Below, in pieces: positions 27,601 through 42,600 of a DNA stretch of 64,000 nucleotides (positions within the stretch are counted from its first letter, which is position 1; each line of letters begins with the position of its first letter). The position numbers were made by a program, and so were the translations under genes. The stretch comes from Akebia trifoliata (Eukaryota > Streptophyta > Magnoliopsida > Ranunculales > Lardizabalaceae). Location: positions 6,936,187-7,000,186 of the forward strand of contig CM030715.1 in NCBI GenBank assembly GCA_017979445.1, given 5' to 3'. The notes under the pieces were generated by a model that was not told where the DNA came from, ran no database searches, and saw only the letters and a program-made list of their open reading frames with translations.

Positions 27601-30600
27601 ATTCTTTACATTGCAACTATTGGTGACATAGTTGACGGGGTTGATACAACTCATGATTTCAACTTTTTCTCACTTGTATATGAATGGCCTAAAGATGTAA
27701 GTTTTCTTATTTCCAATACTAATTGCTAGAATGTTTTCAGTTTGTCCGATTAGATTCATGCTTTTGGCCTCACAACATTGAAATTTTTGTGGCCTTAATA
27801 TGAACATCTAAACTGATGGTTTATGTTGTGTGGGAAGACTCTCTTATGGAATAACTTTGTAATCTTCATATATTAATCGGACAGTGGATAAGAATATTCT
27901 CAGCCAAATCTACGTTCAACCTACACATACAACAAAAATTAGGTGCTTAATGGGACCAAGAATTTTAATCTTGGTTGGACACATGTCAATTTGGCATGGG
28001 GCATATACAACCATCGGAGGAAAATTTTGACTCTTCAAAGATGAGCTCAGTGCAGTTTTGAATTGTAAAATAATTGGTCGACTTATGCTCCAAAGACAAC
28101 CTGCGAATTCACTATGGAGTTTGGACACATAAGACTCAACTTGGGGAGTTGATATCCTTTCCTAATATCTACAATAAAATAGGCGAAAAAATCTACAATA
28201 ACTGGAAGGCAAAGATAGAAATATTTTTCATGATCTAAATAAAAATTCATCTTGAACATAATTGAAGGTGACAAAATGGCTAAAAATATTACAAACTTAC
28301 TCTTCTTTTCTTTGTGCTAATTCAATAAATCAGTTTGTTTCCTTTTCCTTCAAAAACCAAAAAGTGGGAAGAAAAGACGAGAAATTGACAAAAAGAAATG
28401 AACTGTGACTGTGAAAGATAAAATGATATGAATTTGGAAGAATATACAACAAAATTTGTAGTTAGACGCAATCTTGCAGCTAAAGGGTTTCATAACTAAA
28501 TTTATGTATGGAAGCTGGACTATCCTTTTAATTCATTTATTCAAAGCTTAGTAGTTTGATGCATAATTGTTCTTTATCTAATTATTGCATCTTAACTGAA
28601 GTTCTTGAATATCAATAATTATAGGTGTCTTGAATATAAAATACTAGAAATCACAAATACCAGTTGATGGATTGTCTATCTAAGGAATGGGTTCTAAAAT
28701 TCAAGGAGTTTAGAGAGGGAAATAGAATAGTGCTTGGAAGGAATCTTTTGGGGATTTGGGGAGGAAAGAAAAAATTGTAGAGGAAACTCATTTTTTACTA
28801 AGCATGGTAGCAAGAACATATGATTGCTAGCAATACATAATCTACTTAGTACACGTTGAGTGTTGAAGGGTAATTCAAAACTTGTGGAGTAAAGAAGGAA
28901 TTTGCTTCGTTTTTACAGATCATTTAGGAGACGTAAAATAGTTGGCTTGAGAGACCATTTGAGGTGCAGGGTGGTGGGTGGTGTCATTTTCAGTATGAGT
29001 TGTGATAAGTCTCTAGGTCTTGACGGTCTCTCTATGGCGTTCTTTAAGGCTGGCTGGCATTCTTTAAAAGAGGATTTCATGTTAGTCATGGAGGAGTCCT
29101 ATAGTGATACCTTTTTGGATTATGGGTCTAATTGTCCTTTTGTGGCTTGATTCCCAAAAAGAGCGGTACAAAGGTGATTTTCAATTTGAGGCTGATCAGC
29201 TTGGTGGGTGCTACATACAAGACTATTTCTAAGCTTCGTGCGGCTAGAATGAAGGTGGTTCTAGAGAGTGTGATTGGGCATCCCGAGGAGCCTTCGTTAT
29301 AGGCAAATCTTGCATGGGGTAGTCATTGCCAATGAATGTATTGATCCAGACTAAAAGCAAAGAATTCGGGTGGTGGTTTGCAAGATTGATTTGGAGAAGG
29401 CGTATGATTATGTAAACTGGAAATATTTGTAATATATGCTAAATCACATGGGGTTTGAGCAGAAATGAATTGGGTGGATTATGAAGTGTGTGTTCTCGCC
29501 TACATTTTCTATTCTTGTAAATGGGACTCCGCATGGGTTTTTCAGAAGTTCGAGAAGGTTGAGGCAGGGTGGTCTATTAACACCTTTCTTGTTCATTGTT
29601 GTTTTGTTGAAGCTCTTGGAATGTTGTTAGGTAGCACAATTAAATTTAGGGATATTAGTGGTTTTGTGGTAGGGTTAGCTAGGCAATTGTGTCCAATTTG
29701 CAGTTTGCTCACAACATTGGTGTTTTTAGACGCCTCCCTTAGTCAGGAGAGAGCTCTTTGCAAGGACCTGGTGTTGCTTTGAGGCCATGTTTGGACTTCC
29801 TATGAATCCTCAAAAGATTAAAGTGTTTGTTATGGGAAATGTGCAGAACATTGAGATATTTGCTGTTGTTTTGGTTTGTTAGAGTAGCTAGTTTCCTTCT
29901 ACATATCTTGGGCTTCCGTTTGTTTGGGGGGGGGGGGGGGTACTATTCCAAATCACTGTGCGACTCGGTGGTAAAGAAGGTTGGGAGTAGACTCAGCTGT
30001 TGGCATGCAAGGTATTTATCCAAGGGTGGGAGGTTGACTTTAATCAATAATACTTTATTTAGCATACCTGGGTGCTTTCTTTCTTTGTTTACAATGCCAG
30101 AGCGTGGAGTTGAAATTGGAAAACATATTCCTTGAGCTTCTTTGGCATATCACTTAGTTAATTGGGGGCATGTTTGCAAGCAAAAGAACCAAGGGGATCT
30201 TGGCATTTGTAAATTGGGTTGATCAATGTCTCGCTTTTGGGAAAGTAGTTGTGGAGGTTTGGAATGGAGGTGAATAGCTTGTGGAGAAAGGTAATAGTAG
30301 ATAAGTATGGGGTGTGCGACTTCGGGTGGGAGAGGGGTGAAATGCGGGACCAAGGGATGTGATGTCTAGAAAGGGATCTTTAATGTGGGCCCTTGTGCGT
30401 GCTAGAGTTAGGTTTTGAAGTATCAAATTAGGTGCTTCTCAAGGGGCTTTCATTGCGGAGCGAAAATTTTTGGATGGAGTTTTAATTGCAAATGAAAGTA
30501 TTGAATCCAGACAGAAGTCAGGGGTTCCGAGGCTTGTATGCATAATTGATTTGGAGAAACCTTACGATCATGTAAGTTGGTTTCTTTTAGAGTATGTTTT

Positions 30601-33600
30601 GAGGAGAATGAGTTTTAGAATAAAGTGGATTAGTTGGATGTTGGAATGTGTGTCCTCACCATCGTTTTCTATTTTTATCGATGGTGCTCTTGAGGATTTC
30701 TTTAAAAGCTCAAGGAGTTTGAGACAAGGAGACCCACTGTCTCTTTATCTCTTTTTGTTGATGATGGAGGCACTAAGTATGATGGTCTCGAAAGTCGTAG
30801 ATCTTGGGAACTTGTCCGATTTCAGAGAGGGTAGCCAAAGATGTCTTATTTTGCATCTTTATTTTGCTGATGATACACTTATCTTTCTAGACTATTCGGC
30901 CACCCAATTGAGATTTCTTAGCTGGATTCGTGGGTGCTTTGAAGCAGTGTCTGGCATTCTGGTAAATCTGAAGAAAAGCAAATTTTTTGGAGTAAATGTA
31001 GCTATTGGGGTAGTGTTGCTCGCGGCCTCGATTGGTTTTGAAGTGGGAGCTTTGCCAACAACTTATTTGGGACTTCCTTTTTGTGCATCCTACACAAGCA
31101 AGGAAATTTGGGATCTAGTTCTTGAAAGAATGGGGAAGAGGTTGAGTACGTGAAAAGAAAAATATCTATCCAAGGAGGGGGGAGTTCACTTTAATCAAAA
31201 CACACTTGCAAGTATCCCAAATTACTTCCTTTCACTTTTTTCCTTGCCTCGAAGTGTGGAATTGAAGTTGGATAGGATATGTAGGAACTTCTTTAGGCAT
31301 TATAAAGACAACAATAGGAAGTACTATACGATGATTTGTTTTTCTTAAAACAAAGGGGGTCTGGGGATTAAGAATTTTGCTTTTATGAATACGGCTTTGT
31401 TGGCAAAATGACTTTGGAGGTTTGGGGAAGAAGATGATAGCCTTTGGAAAGAGGTAGTGTCTCAGAAATATGGAGTGAAAGAGTTTGGTTGGGAAAGCGA
31501 TGAGGGGAGAGGGACTATAGCATGTGGTGTTTGGAAAAGCATCATGAAGTTTATTTCTTCTTTCTAAAAGAAGGTGAGGTTTAAAGTGGGAAGGAGTATC
31601 AAAGATTCGTTTTTTTTGGGAAGATAGGTGGTGTGGGAAGTTGCGATTATTGGAACTTTTTCTGGATTTCTTTGCAATTTCTATCAAGAAGGGGAGGTAG
31701 ATTGAAGATATTTTGGTGGGGGATAGCTTGTTGAGGTCATGGGATTTTGGTTTTAGGAGGAATATTAATGATTGGAACCTCACTAGTGTGGGGAGGCTTT
31801 TGGAGACGATTGAGGTTACAAATGTTTGTGCGGATAGGGAGGATTGTAGGCTTTGGGTTGGTCCTCAAGATGAGGTTTACTCAGTAAGATCTATGTATAC
31901 TCAATGTTGAATAGTACTTTCCCTACATCTTTAGTTTAGAGAGCAAAGGTTCCTTCTCAATGGGGGACTCAAGAAATTTTGGTCTTGAGTAAGATTTTGG
32001 GAGGACATTGGTTCAAGGATTTCTCTTTGCTCATCTTTCCCTTGTCAAACCACAAGGTGACTTGGTGGAGGGCCAGTTAGGGATTTTGGTCTGACTCAAT
32101 GGGGGACTCAAGAAATTTTGGTCTTTGGAGAGTCCTTGGTATTATTTAAAAGGTGAGATTGCCTTTCTATGAAGTTGTTGATATTGTTCAACCATTGTTT
32201 GTTTGTTTTTTTTTTTTTTTTTGAAAGATTAATGGGGTTAAGGCAGACCCAAACCAGCTACAATCTCAGGTGGAAACCCTTTCATCCTGACTCAGTATAT
32301 TACACAGCTCAATAGACACATCACTCCTAGAAAGAACGATACAATCTTCTGTATTAGCCAAAGAAGTTAAATGATCAGCAGCTCTATTTGCTTCTTTGTT
32401 CCACATTTTCTCAATTCATTCCTGCCATTCTTATGTGTTTGTCACTTCTCAAATTCCTTTTCCTTGTAAAAGTGTGGGAATTTCTAGTTGTGCCCAGCAT
32501 GTCGTGTTTTTGCAGATGGCAGTTGAAAATAAAATTCTCGCATTTATTTCATGTGTATGGTGGCTGCTGAATCAGTTGATCATTTACTTATTTATTGCTG
32601 CTTTTCTAGTGTGGTATGGAGTTTATTTTTTCCATCCATTTGGGTTAAAATGGATTCTCCCTCAAAGTGTGTTTGAACCCTTCTTTGGTTGGTATTCTGG
32701 TGCCTTCAGCTTTCATGGCCACACCCTTTGGAGAATAATCCTTTCTTTTTCAGTTAGTTTGGGTATTTTGAAAGAAAGGGACACACTTTTGAAGGCTAAA
32801 ACACGATGTTTGACGAATTTTTCATAAGGACTTGTTTTCTTGTTTTCTTCATCTCTATTAGGATTTTCTACTAAGTGGGAGAATTTTTTTTATTTGGGTA
32901 TGTACATCTATATAATAAAACGCAACGGTGGGTCCCACTCCATATACAGTGGAGTGGGGTCCATACTACCTCACTTTATTGCCTTTCCTATTCACTCCCT
33001 TCAACTTTATTGTCTTTCCTCTTCCCTTCTCTGCCCTGTTCCCCCCCTTTTCAACGATATCCCTCCAATTTTACTACTTTCCTTTTGTACCTCCTTTTCA
33101 ATGATACCCTTCTAACTTTACTATCTTTCCTCTTTTACCCCTTTAACCCCAAAGTGCGCAAACTCTAGTACATACACACACATACATTCATATATATACA
33201 CATACAGCTTTCTCTTTTTACATATTTATACAGCACTTGTCATAGAAAAAAGAATTCTGGTGAGTTGTTACTCATGTTTCTTTTAGTGCCCTGACATTGC
33301 AGGGCAGAAAGATTCCCATCGTAAATTTTATTTTTTGCAACATTCTTCTTTCACAAATATGGATCAATTTAGTCTGTAACTTTTTGTATATCTCTATTGC
33401 ACAAAGCAATATTGTATGCGAGTAAGGGCTCATACTAAGTATTGTATCTGATATCATGAATCTGTCTACAAACTTCAAATATTATAGAGATATTTTGTTT
33501 TTCTTTTCTTTCAATTCAACTCTTGAAGGTGACAGTACTCGACTAATGTGTTTGTGTACTTGTTCTATTTGCAGCTTTTAACTCGTCTCGTCTTTGAGCG

Positions 33601-36600
33601 AGGCAGCACTGATGCAGCTGGAAAAGTAGCGGATATTATGGCTGCTGATTTTGTGAATGAAGTTATATCAGCATGTGTACCTCCTGTTTATCCTCCTCGT
33701 TCTGGTGATGGTTGGGCCTGCATTCCAGTGCTACCTACTTTTTCTAAGACGAGCCTAGAAAATAAAGTTTTTCACTCTTCTAAAGAAGCTAAGCCTAGTT
33801 CGTACAGCCCTTCATCAGCTACACCGGGAACCCCTCTTTACCCTCTAGAGATGAATATAGTGAAACATTTAGCTAAATTGTCCCCCGTGAGGGCTGTATT
33901 AGCCTGCGTTTTCGGGAGTAGCATATTATATAGTGGCAGTGGATCATCTGTCTCCAGTTCCATCAATGATGGATTAGTACCGGCAGCTGATGCCGACAGG
34001 TTATTCTATGAGTTTGCTCTTGATCAATCAGAAAGGTGAAGTCAGAGATTATATGCTTTAGAGAAGTAGACTACATGTACCTATTTGATATCATGGTTTT
34101 CTGATTTTTTTCCAATTTGAACAGGTTTCCAACTCTGAATAGATGGATACAAATGCAGACAAACCTTCATAGAGTATCAGAAACTGCAATGACTGCTAAA
34201 CACACTGCTGAGAATGGAAATGCTAAACCTGTGGCAAAAACTGCTGTCAAGCGATTCCGTGAACTTGACAGTGATACCGAATCAGAAGTTGATGACATGG
34301 TTGTCACCAGTCACGGTTCTGCAACTTTGTCAGATTTTGGAAGTCAAGGAAATGCAGCTCACGACTCTTCTCAAGATTCCCTTATGTCTGAAAATGTTGA
34401 AGTTGACCCAACAGTTTTTCTCTCTTTTGATTGGGAGAATGAAGGGCCCTATGAAAAGGCTGTAGAGAGGTATTATCTGTGTTACCTTGTTTTCTTTTTC
34501 TAGTAATTCTGCTACATATATTTTACTGGTCATCTTGTTTACTTTTCTTCTCAATCTATTCATGAGTGTACATGTTGGCCCCAGCAATTATGCTTAATAT
34601 TATATAAAGAAGTTATTCTTAATTTGAGCTATTCATGTTCAAAACATTTGAGCTTCGGCAAAGATGAAGTAGTTATTGTTAATTTTACTGGTGTTAGAAT
34701 TATCTTATTAATGTCTCATTATTGTTTATGCTTTGTTTCTCTTATGACAGACTAATAGATGAAGGGAAATTAATGGATGCTCTTGCTCTTTCTGATCGTT
34801 GTTTACGCGATGGGGCTTCAGATCAGTTACTTCAGTTACTTGTTGAACGTGGGGAGGAAAACCACTCAATATCCGGACAATCTCAAGGTTATGGAGCATC
34901 TAACATCTGGAGCAATAGTTGGCAGTATTGTTTACGATTGAAAGATAAACAGCTGGCGGCTAGACTTGCATTGAAGTATGTATTGCATATTTCTTATTAT
35001 TATAATGAATGCTATGCCTATGTTAAGCCATATAAATATATTGGTTATATTCTGTTAGTTATTTGAATTTCTTTTTTTCTTTCCTTTGTGGAAGGGATAT
35101 GTTATTCTCCTTTCATTTAGCGCCATTTCTTTATTAGGGTCTTTGAAATGAAACCCACCCAATATCATATTGTATGATAGCTATGCCAGTTGAACTGCAT
35201 TCTTTGGATTTAGTCCTCGCATTCTAGTTATCTCTTCTAATGTTCAACATAAATTGTAGTATATTTGGTAAGAAGCTAGCAATTCATTCCCTTGTAACCT
35301 AGAAATACCTCCCAAATCAACTAGGACCCAATCTAGTTTTAAGTAGAGATGAAAAGAAAATAAAAAAGGAGAAAAAGATTACAAAAATCTGGTGGTTTGT
35401 GCAGCCAGGATTAAGGAGCTCTTCTTTTTATAATATTAAACTCGAATAACTTCAGAAAAGTAAATAGTTCTGTGAATGATATCTGCAAGAATGACGTGAA
35501 CAGTAATGCTACAGTACATGCTATACTAAAGTGTTGCTCCGGCATCCGTTGATAAAACAAAGTTCCTATTTTAGGTATCTGCATCGATGGGAGCTAGATG
35601 CTGCTATGGATGTTCTCACCATGTGTAACTGCCACTTGCTTCAAAGCGATCCAGTTAAAAATGAGGTAGCTATCTTATTATGTTATTTATTATTTATTTT
35701 ATACTATCTATACATCGTACCATGATGGAGTTTGGTGAAAGTTAAGATGGAATCGATTGTAATTTATGGTTGTTACTAGCATTTAGGTTGCTAGGGGTTA
35801 ATCTGTGTTTCCTTGATGACAAATTTCTTGGGATGTCATTAGGTCTTGCAAATGAGACAAGCTTTGCAGCGGTACAGTCACATTTTATCTGCGGATGACC
35901 ACTATGGCAGCTGGCAAGAGGTTATAACTCTTCCTTTTCTTGAATCAGATAAAAACTTAATGTCCAACTATTCTTGATATATTCTACTGATTTGTAACAC
36001 ATCCAATCTATATTTAATGGGAAAAAAATTGTTAGATTTTCCTTCTGACCATATAGCCTTTTTTATTTTTATTCTTCAGGTTGAAGTTGAATGTAAGGAA
36101 GATCCTGAAGGTCTGGCACTTAGACTGGCTGGGAAAGGAGCAGTTTCTGCTGCTTTAGAAGTAGCCGAAAGTGCAAGTTTATCTATAGATTTGCGGAGAG
36201 AACTGCAGGGACGACAACTTGTGAAGTTACTCACTGCAGACCCTCTAAACGGTGGAGGTCCAGCAGAAGCTTCACGATTTCTTTCTTCCCTACGCGACCC
36301 TGAAGATGCTCTACCTGTTGCAATGGGTGCAATGCAGTTGTTACCAGACCTGCGAACGAAGCAACTTCTTGTATTGGATCTTTCCTTTCTATCTAAATTT
36401 TCAGTTTTGAATGCAAGCATTGGTTGTTCTGTAATGCTTCTTCCTTGTTTTCTATGAAGGTTCACTTTTTCCTGAAGAGAAGAGCAGGAAATCTGTCAGA
36501 TGTCGAGGTTTCCCGTCTTAACTCATGGGCATTGGGTCTTCGTGTTCTGGCAGCCTTGCCATTGCCATGGCAGCAACGTTGTTCTTCCCTACATGAACAC

Positions 36601-39600
36601 CCTCAATTAATTCTGGAAGTTCTGCTCATGAGAAAGCAGCTTCAATCTGCTTCTTTGGTATTACTTTTTCTTGTTGAGAACCTTGTTTTTTTGCTTTAAT
36701 ACATAAAAGCCCCCATTTACGTTGTTCATTGCCAATTTGTTATCTCATCATGAAAGATCCTTTTTATGTGGTGAAATGTTTTATGGTATTGATTCCGGTT
36801 TGGAGATAGAATCAGCATTAGTCTCTGTCACATCTAATCCATCAACAATGAAAATTTTGATTTGTTATTCCCAGTATAATTTCACATCCCGTATGTGATG
36901 CTTGTAGTCTCACATCTTATTCATCAATGATGAGAAATTTGATTTGTTATTCCCAGTATAATTTAATTTCCCGTATGTGATGCTTGTATGTATTTGATTG
37001 CAGATCTTGAAAGAATTCCCTCCCTTGAGGGACAACAGTCTAATTCTTACTTATTCTGCCAAAGCAATTGCTGTCAGTGTTAGCACCCCTTCGAGAGAAC
37101 AGCGGATATCTATCTCAGGTCCTCGACGAAAACAAAAAACAAGAACAGGTGTGTCTAATAGGTCAAATTTTACAAACAGCCTCAGTAACTTGCACAAAGA
37201 GGCTCGGAGAGCTTTCTCTTGGACTGCACGTGATACAGGAACCAAAATTGCTCCAAAGGAGGCTTACCGTAAAAGAAAGAGCTCGGGATTGACACCATCG
37301 GAAAGAGTTGCTTGGGAAGCAATGGCTGGTATTCAGGAGGACCGTGTTTCAACATATTCTGAAGATGGGCAAGAACGTCTTCCACCTGTTTCAATTTCTG
37401 AGGAATGGATCCTTACAGGTGACCCGAATAAGGATGATGCAGTTCGCTCATCTCATCGATATGAAAGTGCCCCTGATGTAACTCTTTTTAAGGTATTGTA
37501 GGAAATTAAGCTTTAGCCTTACTGGTACAGTACCTAATAAAATAGGGTGATAGCACGCAATGGTTTATATTCTTCATAGTATGGAGTAAGATACTGGTTT
37601 CTTGTCCTGAAACTTGCATATTACTAAGTTGGGAGAAATTCCTTGTGAGGTCTGTAGAAGCGTTGCGCCCATACTTGTACTGTGCATTCTTAATGGATGT
37701 GTTTCCTTGTCTCGTATATCACTGATATTCCTAAAATTTTGCAACATATATCTAGATTTCCAAGGAACAATATAAGCCAAAGAAAAACAAGAATTAGGTG
37801 TGGTTTAAAATTTCTTTCGAGAAAGTAGATCGATAAATAAGTTGGATTCTTTTTTATTTTTTATTTTTTACTGTCATTGAATGTGAAAATAGTGGGAGTT
37901 TCATAAGATTTTACTGGAAGTATTTGTGTTGAATTTTCCTAATTATCCTTAACAATAAAAAAGTGTTTTAGTTGAATGTTTAATTGAAGTAATCGTGAAC
38001 CACAGAATTACTGCATTTGACCATTGTGCTTGAATTCCATGAATATTCAGTTGTGAATCTTTTGAATTTGGGTATCTTATGTTTCCAGGCCCTGCTTTCT
38101 TTGTGCTCTGATGAGTCAGTGTCTGCCAAAGGTGCCCTGGACTTGTGCATTACTCAAATGAAGAGTGTGTTGAGCTCCCAACAATTGCCTCTTCATGCAT
38201 CTATGGAAACTCTTGGCCAAGCATATCATGCAACTGAAACTTTTGTACAGGTATCCTCCTTGGGTAATGCTATTCTTGAAACCATAGCCCTGGAATACAT
38301 CTTAAAGGGAATGTGAGCTTTGGGCTTGAGACCCATATTGTCAGAGTCAAAGGTGCCATGGTCTACCTAGTAGTGCCTTGGATTCTTGGTGGTAGTGGTA
38401 ACTACATACTCTTGGGGCTGTGGCAGAAAGCCATCTGCTTTTATAAATTACTGGAAGGTGGCATGGGCAAACACACATGAATTAGAATGTCTTATTTGTA
38501 ATTTAATATAGTAATTAAAGGGTTTTTGAATAATACATACTAAAAAAAGGATATTTTTGTAATTTTGAAAACTAATTGACGTGATTTTAGGTTCGTGGGA
38601 GTACAATTTCTTGGGTTTTGACCAAAATAACCTTGATTATATTAAGTTTAATTGTCAAAGTGCGGGCAATTGTGGGATCCAAAAACTTGGTATCGAACCA
38701 CTTCTACTCCGCCTTCTCTCTTTATAATAGTAAAGATAATGGAATCTGTTGTTCTGAAAATTGCAACTCCATGTCGATTGCTGCATTTGTAGGCACTGCG
38801 TCATACTAAAGGTCAGCTGAGAAAACTTGCTGGGATTGGGACTGCAACTGTGACTGGGACCGCGTCTGGAAGTGGGACTGGATCCAGCAGTGGGAGTGGT
38901 GAATTGCCCCATCAGTCTGAAAGAAGTAGGGATACTGATGATACATCTTCAGATGCTGGCAGCTCTAGTGTTAGTAGCCAGTACTCAGATGAGCGATTTG
39001 AAATTTTTTCACAGGCAGAAGTCTGGCTTGGACGTGCCGAGCTGCTTCAAAGTCTTCTTGGTTCAGGAATTGTTGCTTCTCTTGATGACATCGCTGACAA
39101 AGAATCATCTGCACGTCTCCGGGACAGGTTAATTGAAGATGAGCGATACAGCATGGCTGTATATACTTGCAAAAAATGCAGGGTAAATCCATTCAAAGTA
39201 ACCCAGTGGTCTATTCTGCTTTATTGTGTGTATGACTTCGTTGTTCATTTGTATACCTATGAAACTGTTTGTTTTTCAGATTGATGCTTTTCCAGTATGG
39301 AATGCATGGGGAAATGCTTTGATTCGGATGGAACACTATGCTCAAGCTCGTGTGAAATTTAAGTATGTGGCATATGTTTATAACATTGTTTCTTGTAGAT
39401 GGCTCCAGACTGGTAGGCTATGAAGGTGACAGCTTGCCAGTTGTATGTGCTACATGACCCACTGTCTTAGTGCCACAATAGTTTCCTCTGTGTGTCTTTT
39501 TACCTAGGCATGCCATGTGGGTGCCTGCGTGTCTTTTCCTGTATGCATGGGCCAATTCTTATCTCAATGTGATGGCTGCATAGGAGCCTTGAGAGGGAAA

Positions 39601-42600
39601 GGTTTAGATGTCATGGGGACTTGGGGAGAAGATGTTCACAGGGACCGTCTCATGCCTAAGATATGGCACCTTTATCTCAATGTTTGTTATGCCAACCAAT
39701 TCTGATAAGTGTCAGTGCTAATAAATGCAGATTTTCACATGGAACCTCTCTCCCCAACTGCCTGGGCTCCTGTACCTTTCCTCTCATGCATGGTTCATTG
39801 AGAAGTATCCCAACAACTATTGACATGGCTTCAGCTGTAACTGGGCTCACCTTAGCCATTGTCCCACTTATTCTAGCCATTGTGCTTCTGCTCTTCAATT
39901 TGGTTAGATGGCTATGGTTAATTGATAAAAGGAAACTGGAATATTTCTTGCAATTAGTTAAAAGTTTGTGGTGCTTGGCTAATGTTTTGTTGATGGTGCC
40001 AGGCAAGCTCTGCAATTGTACAAGGGTGATCCTGCACCTGTCATTCTGGAGATCATTAATACAATGGAAAGTGGTCCACCAGTTGATGTTTCAGCAGTTC
40101 GTTCCATGTAAGTTGTATTGTATTGTAGTGAATCAGAAATTTATCTATACAAAACTATTAGGGAAGCACCATCAGGGGTGCTTATGGTTCCTGCTAAACT
40201 GACTGAGTTTCACCCCAGCCACTTCTCATCATTTCTAGTTCCCTATCAAAATTACTTAAGGTCATCCCAGCAAGGTCTTTTTTTGGCTAGTCACATGCTG
40301 CTTTGCAGAAACCCCAACCCTGATTTAGAATTCTGATTTTAAATGGGTTTATCAATGTTATCATTTACAACCTAGTGTAGACAATATAAGAGGATGAAAG
40401 AGGAAGAATAATAAAGTCGGGTATTATTAAAAAAAATTGAGGTTATGGGAGTGAAAGAGGAGCAATAATAAAGTTGGAGAGGTGTTATTAAGAAAGGAGG
40501 AGATGAGGAAAGACAATAAAGTGGGTTAAAGGGGTAAAAGAGGAAAGATTGTAAAGTTAGAGGGGTATTATTGAAAAGGGAGTAAAAGAGAAGAGGTAGT
40601 AGAATTGGAGGGATATTATTGAAAAATGGGAGGGGGAGGAGAAGAAAGTCAATAAAGTTGAAGGGGTAAAAAGGAAAGGTAGTAAAGTGAGTAGGGTGAC
40701 CTTACAAAATATTAGTTGGATGGTACGTTTATACTCCACAAAAATGTTGCAAACTGGGCCTGACAATTGTGTTTTATTATATAGATTAGGCTCTTCACTG
40801 AAACATCCAACTCTGGCTCATCTTATACAGGGAAAAATGCACTGTTTAACATGTTTCTATTTCTTTTTTCCTTACATGATACAATATGCTAATGGCTAGG
40901 CATATTCTCTAGCCAAGAATGGAGTACATGGAAACTTCTTTTTTACCTTGGAATTTCTCTTCCCTAATGTACTCCTGTTTACTTAGAAGTGTCTATTTTT
41001 TTTTTTTGTTTTTTTTTTTGCTGATCTGAGGAATAGCTTTAATTTGACAAATCAACTGCTTCCACAGGTATGAACATTTGGCGAAAAGTGCACCAACAAT
41101 CTTGGACGATTCTCTTTCTGCTGATTCATACCTTAATGTCTTATACATGCCATCTACGTTTCCACGTTCTGAGAGGTCCAGACGGTCTCAAGAGTCTGAA
41201 AATAGTCATTCTGTGTCATCTAGTTTGGATTTTGATGATGGTCCTCGTAGCAACCTGGACAACATTCGATACCTCGAATGTGTTAACTATTTACAAGAAG
41301 TAAGCTGCAACATGACTGGTCTTCTGGACCTCTTTTTTTTTCCAATAAGTTTATACTTAATAAAAAACAAATAACATTGGTCCTATGGTTTTGTAAATTC
41401 TAGTCATATCCTATAAGCCTATTAATCCAACCAAGGTTCAAAATCTTATGGTTGGGAGAAAAAACGAGATTGTCTCAACCGAGACATTCTGAGACAATCC
41501 AAAACATTCCCAAAACAGTCAATATTTTGGGTTAATGTTTTGTTCTGGTCTCAGCCAAAACAGGAATGTTTTGCCCAGACATTCTGAAATGGAACAAAAC
41601 TTTGAACCATGATCTGAAGTATACTATTTGGCATTGATCCTTTTCTTTCAGTTTGTCCATGATAATTTTCATTGATGAAATCTATGAATCTTCTCAATTG
41701 TTCATTTATTGGTAACAGTATCATATTTCACTATTATGCATGGCATCATGGCTTAATGCCATGAAGGTGCCAACTTGCTAAGTTGGTTAAAGTCCAAGCG
41801 TTGATACCACGACCTGGTGTCAAAACCTGCCTTCACCTATTAAATTACAGCACTAATTTTGCTTTCCTAGCAAAGTTAAAAATGTGTACATTTCTCTTGT
41901 AGAAAATAATTCATTAAAAAAAGATAGAGATATAGATGGTTTTGCAAATAAAAAATATTCCTTGTTTGTGCTTTTCATTGGGTTCTTGATTTTAAAAAAT
42001 TTAAGTGAGTGTAGTTAATCAGTTGAGTATGATCTCTGTCCATGTTACTTTTGCGGTAGCCCGTTCTTTAACATGTGTTCATTTCGTTCACTTTTGTAGT
42101 ATGCTCGGCAGCATATGCTTGTTTTTATGTTCAGACATGGTCACTACAATGATGCTTGCCTTCTGTTCTTTCCTCCAAATGCTGTTCCTTCACCTCCTCA
42201 ACCATCAACACTTGGGGCAGTTACTACATCTTCGTCCCCTCAAAGACCTGATACGTTGGCAACTGATTATGGGACCATTGATGATTTGTGTGACATATGC
42301 ATTGCTTATGGTGCTATGCCTGTTTTGGAAGATGTAATTTCTGCTAGAATGTCATCTACTGGACCACAAGAGGTAGCAGTGAATCAGCATACAGCCGCTG
42401 CCCTTGCTCGTATATGCATCTTTTGTGAAACTCATCGGCATTTCAATTATCTTTACAAGTTTCAGGTTGCCTCCTTTCTTTTTCAGAAAATATTTTTCCT
42501 CACGTGTTCTTTGTATGATGTGCTAAAAGATTAGATTTTCAGATACTGCTTGTGTGTTCTGTGCTTTTTATTCATGTACCACTATTTCTTTTAATACGCC

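Noticed and set aside
31232..31783. 183-codon minus-strand frame
   Set aside because: It is the antisense shadow of LINE copy B.
39363..40202. Plus-strand frame 39663-40202 as an extra exon or gene
   Set aside because: It overlaps the true exon at 40003-40107 in a different frame and has no recognisable protein.
41757..41855. Genuine tRNA gene
   Set aside because: Only box A and box B resemblances; no cloverleaf stems can be drawn, so it is a SINE head.
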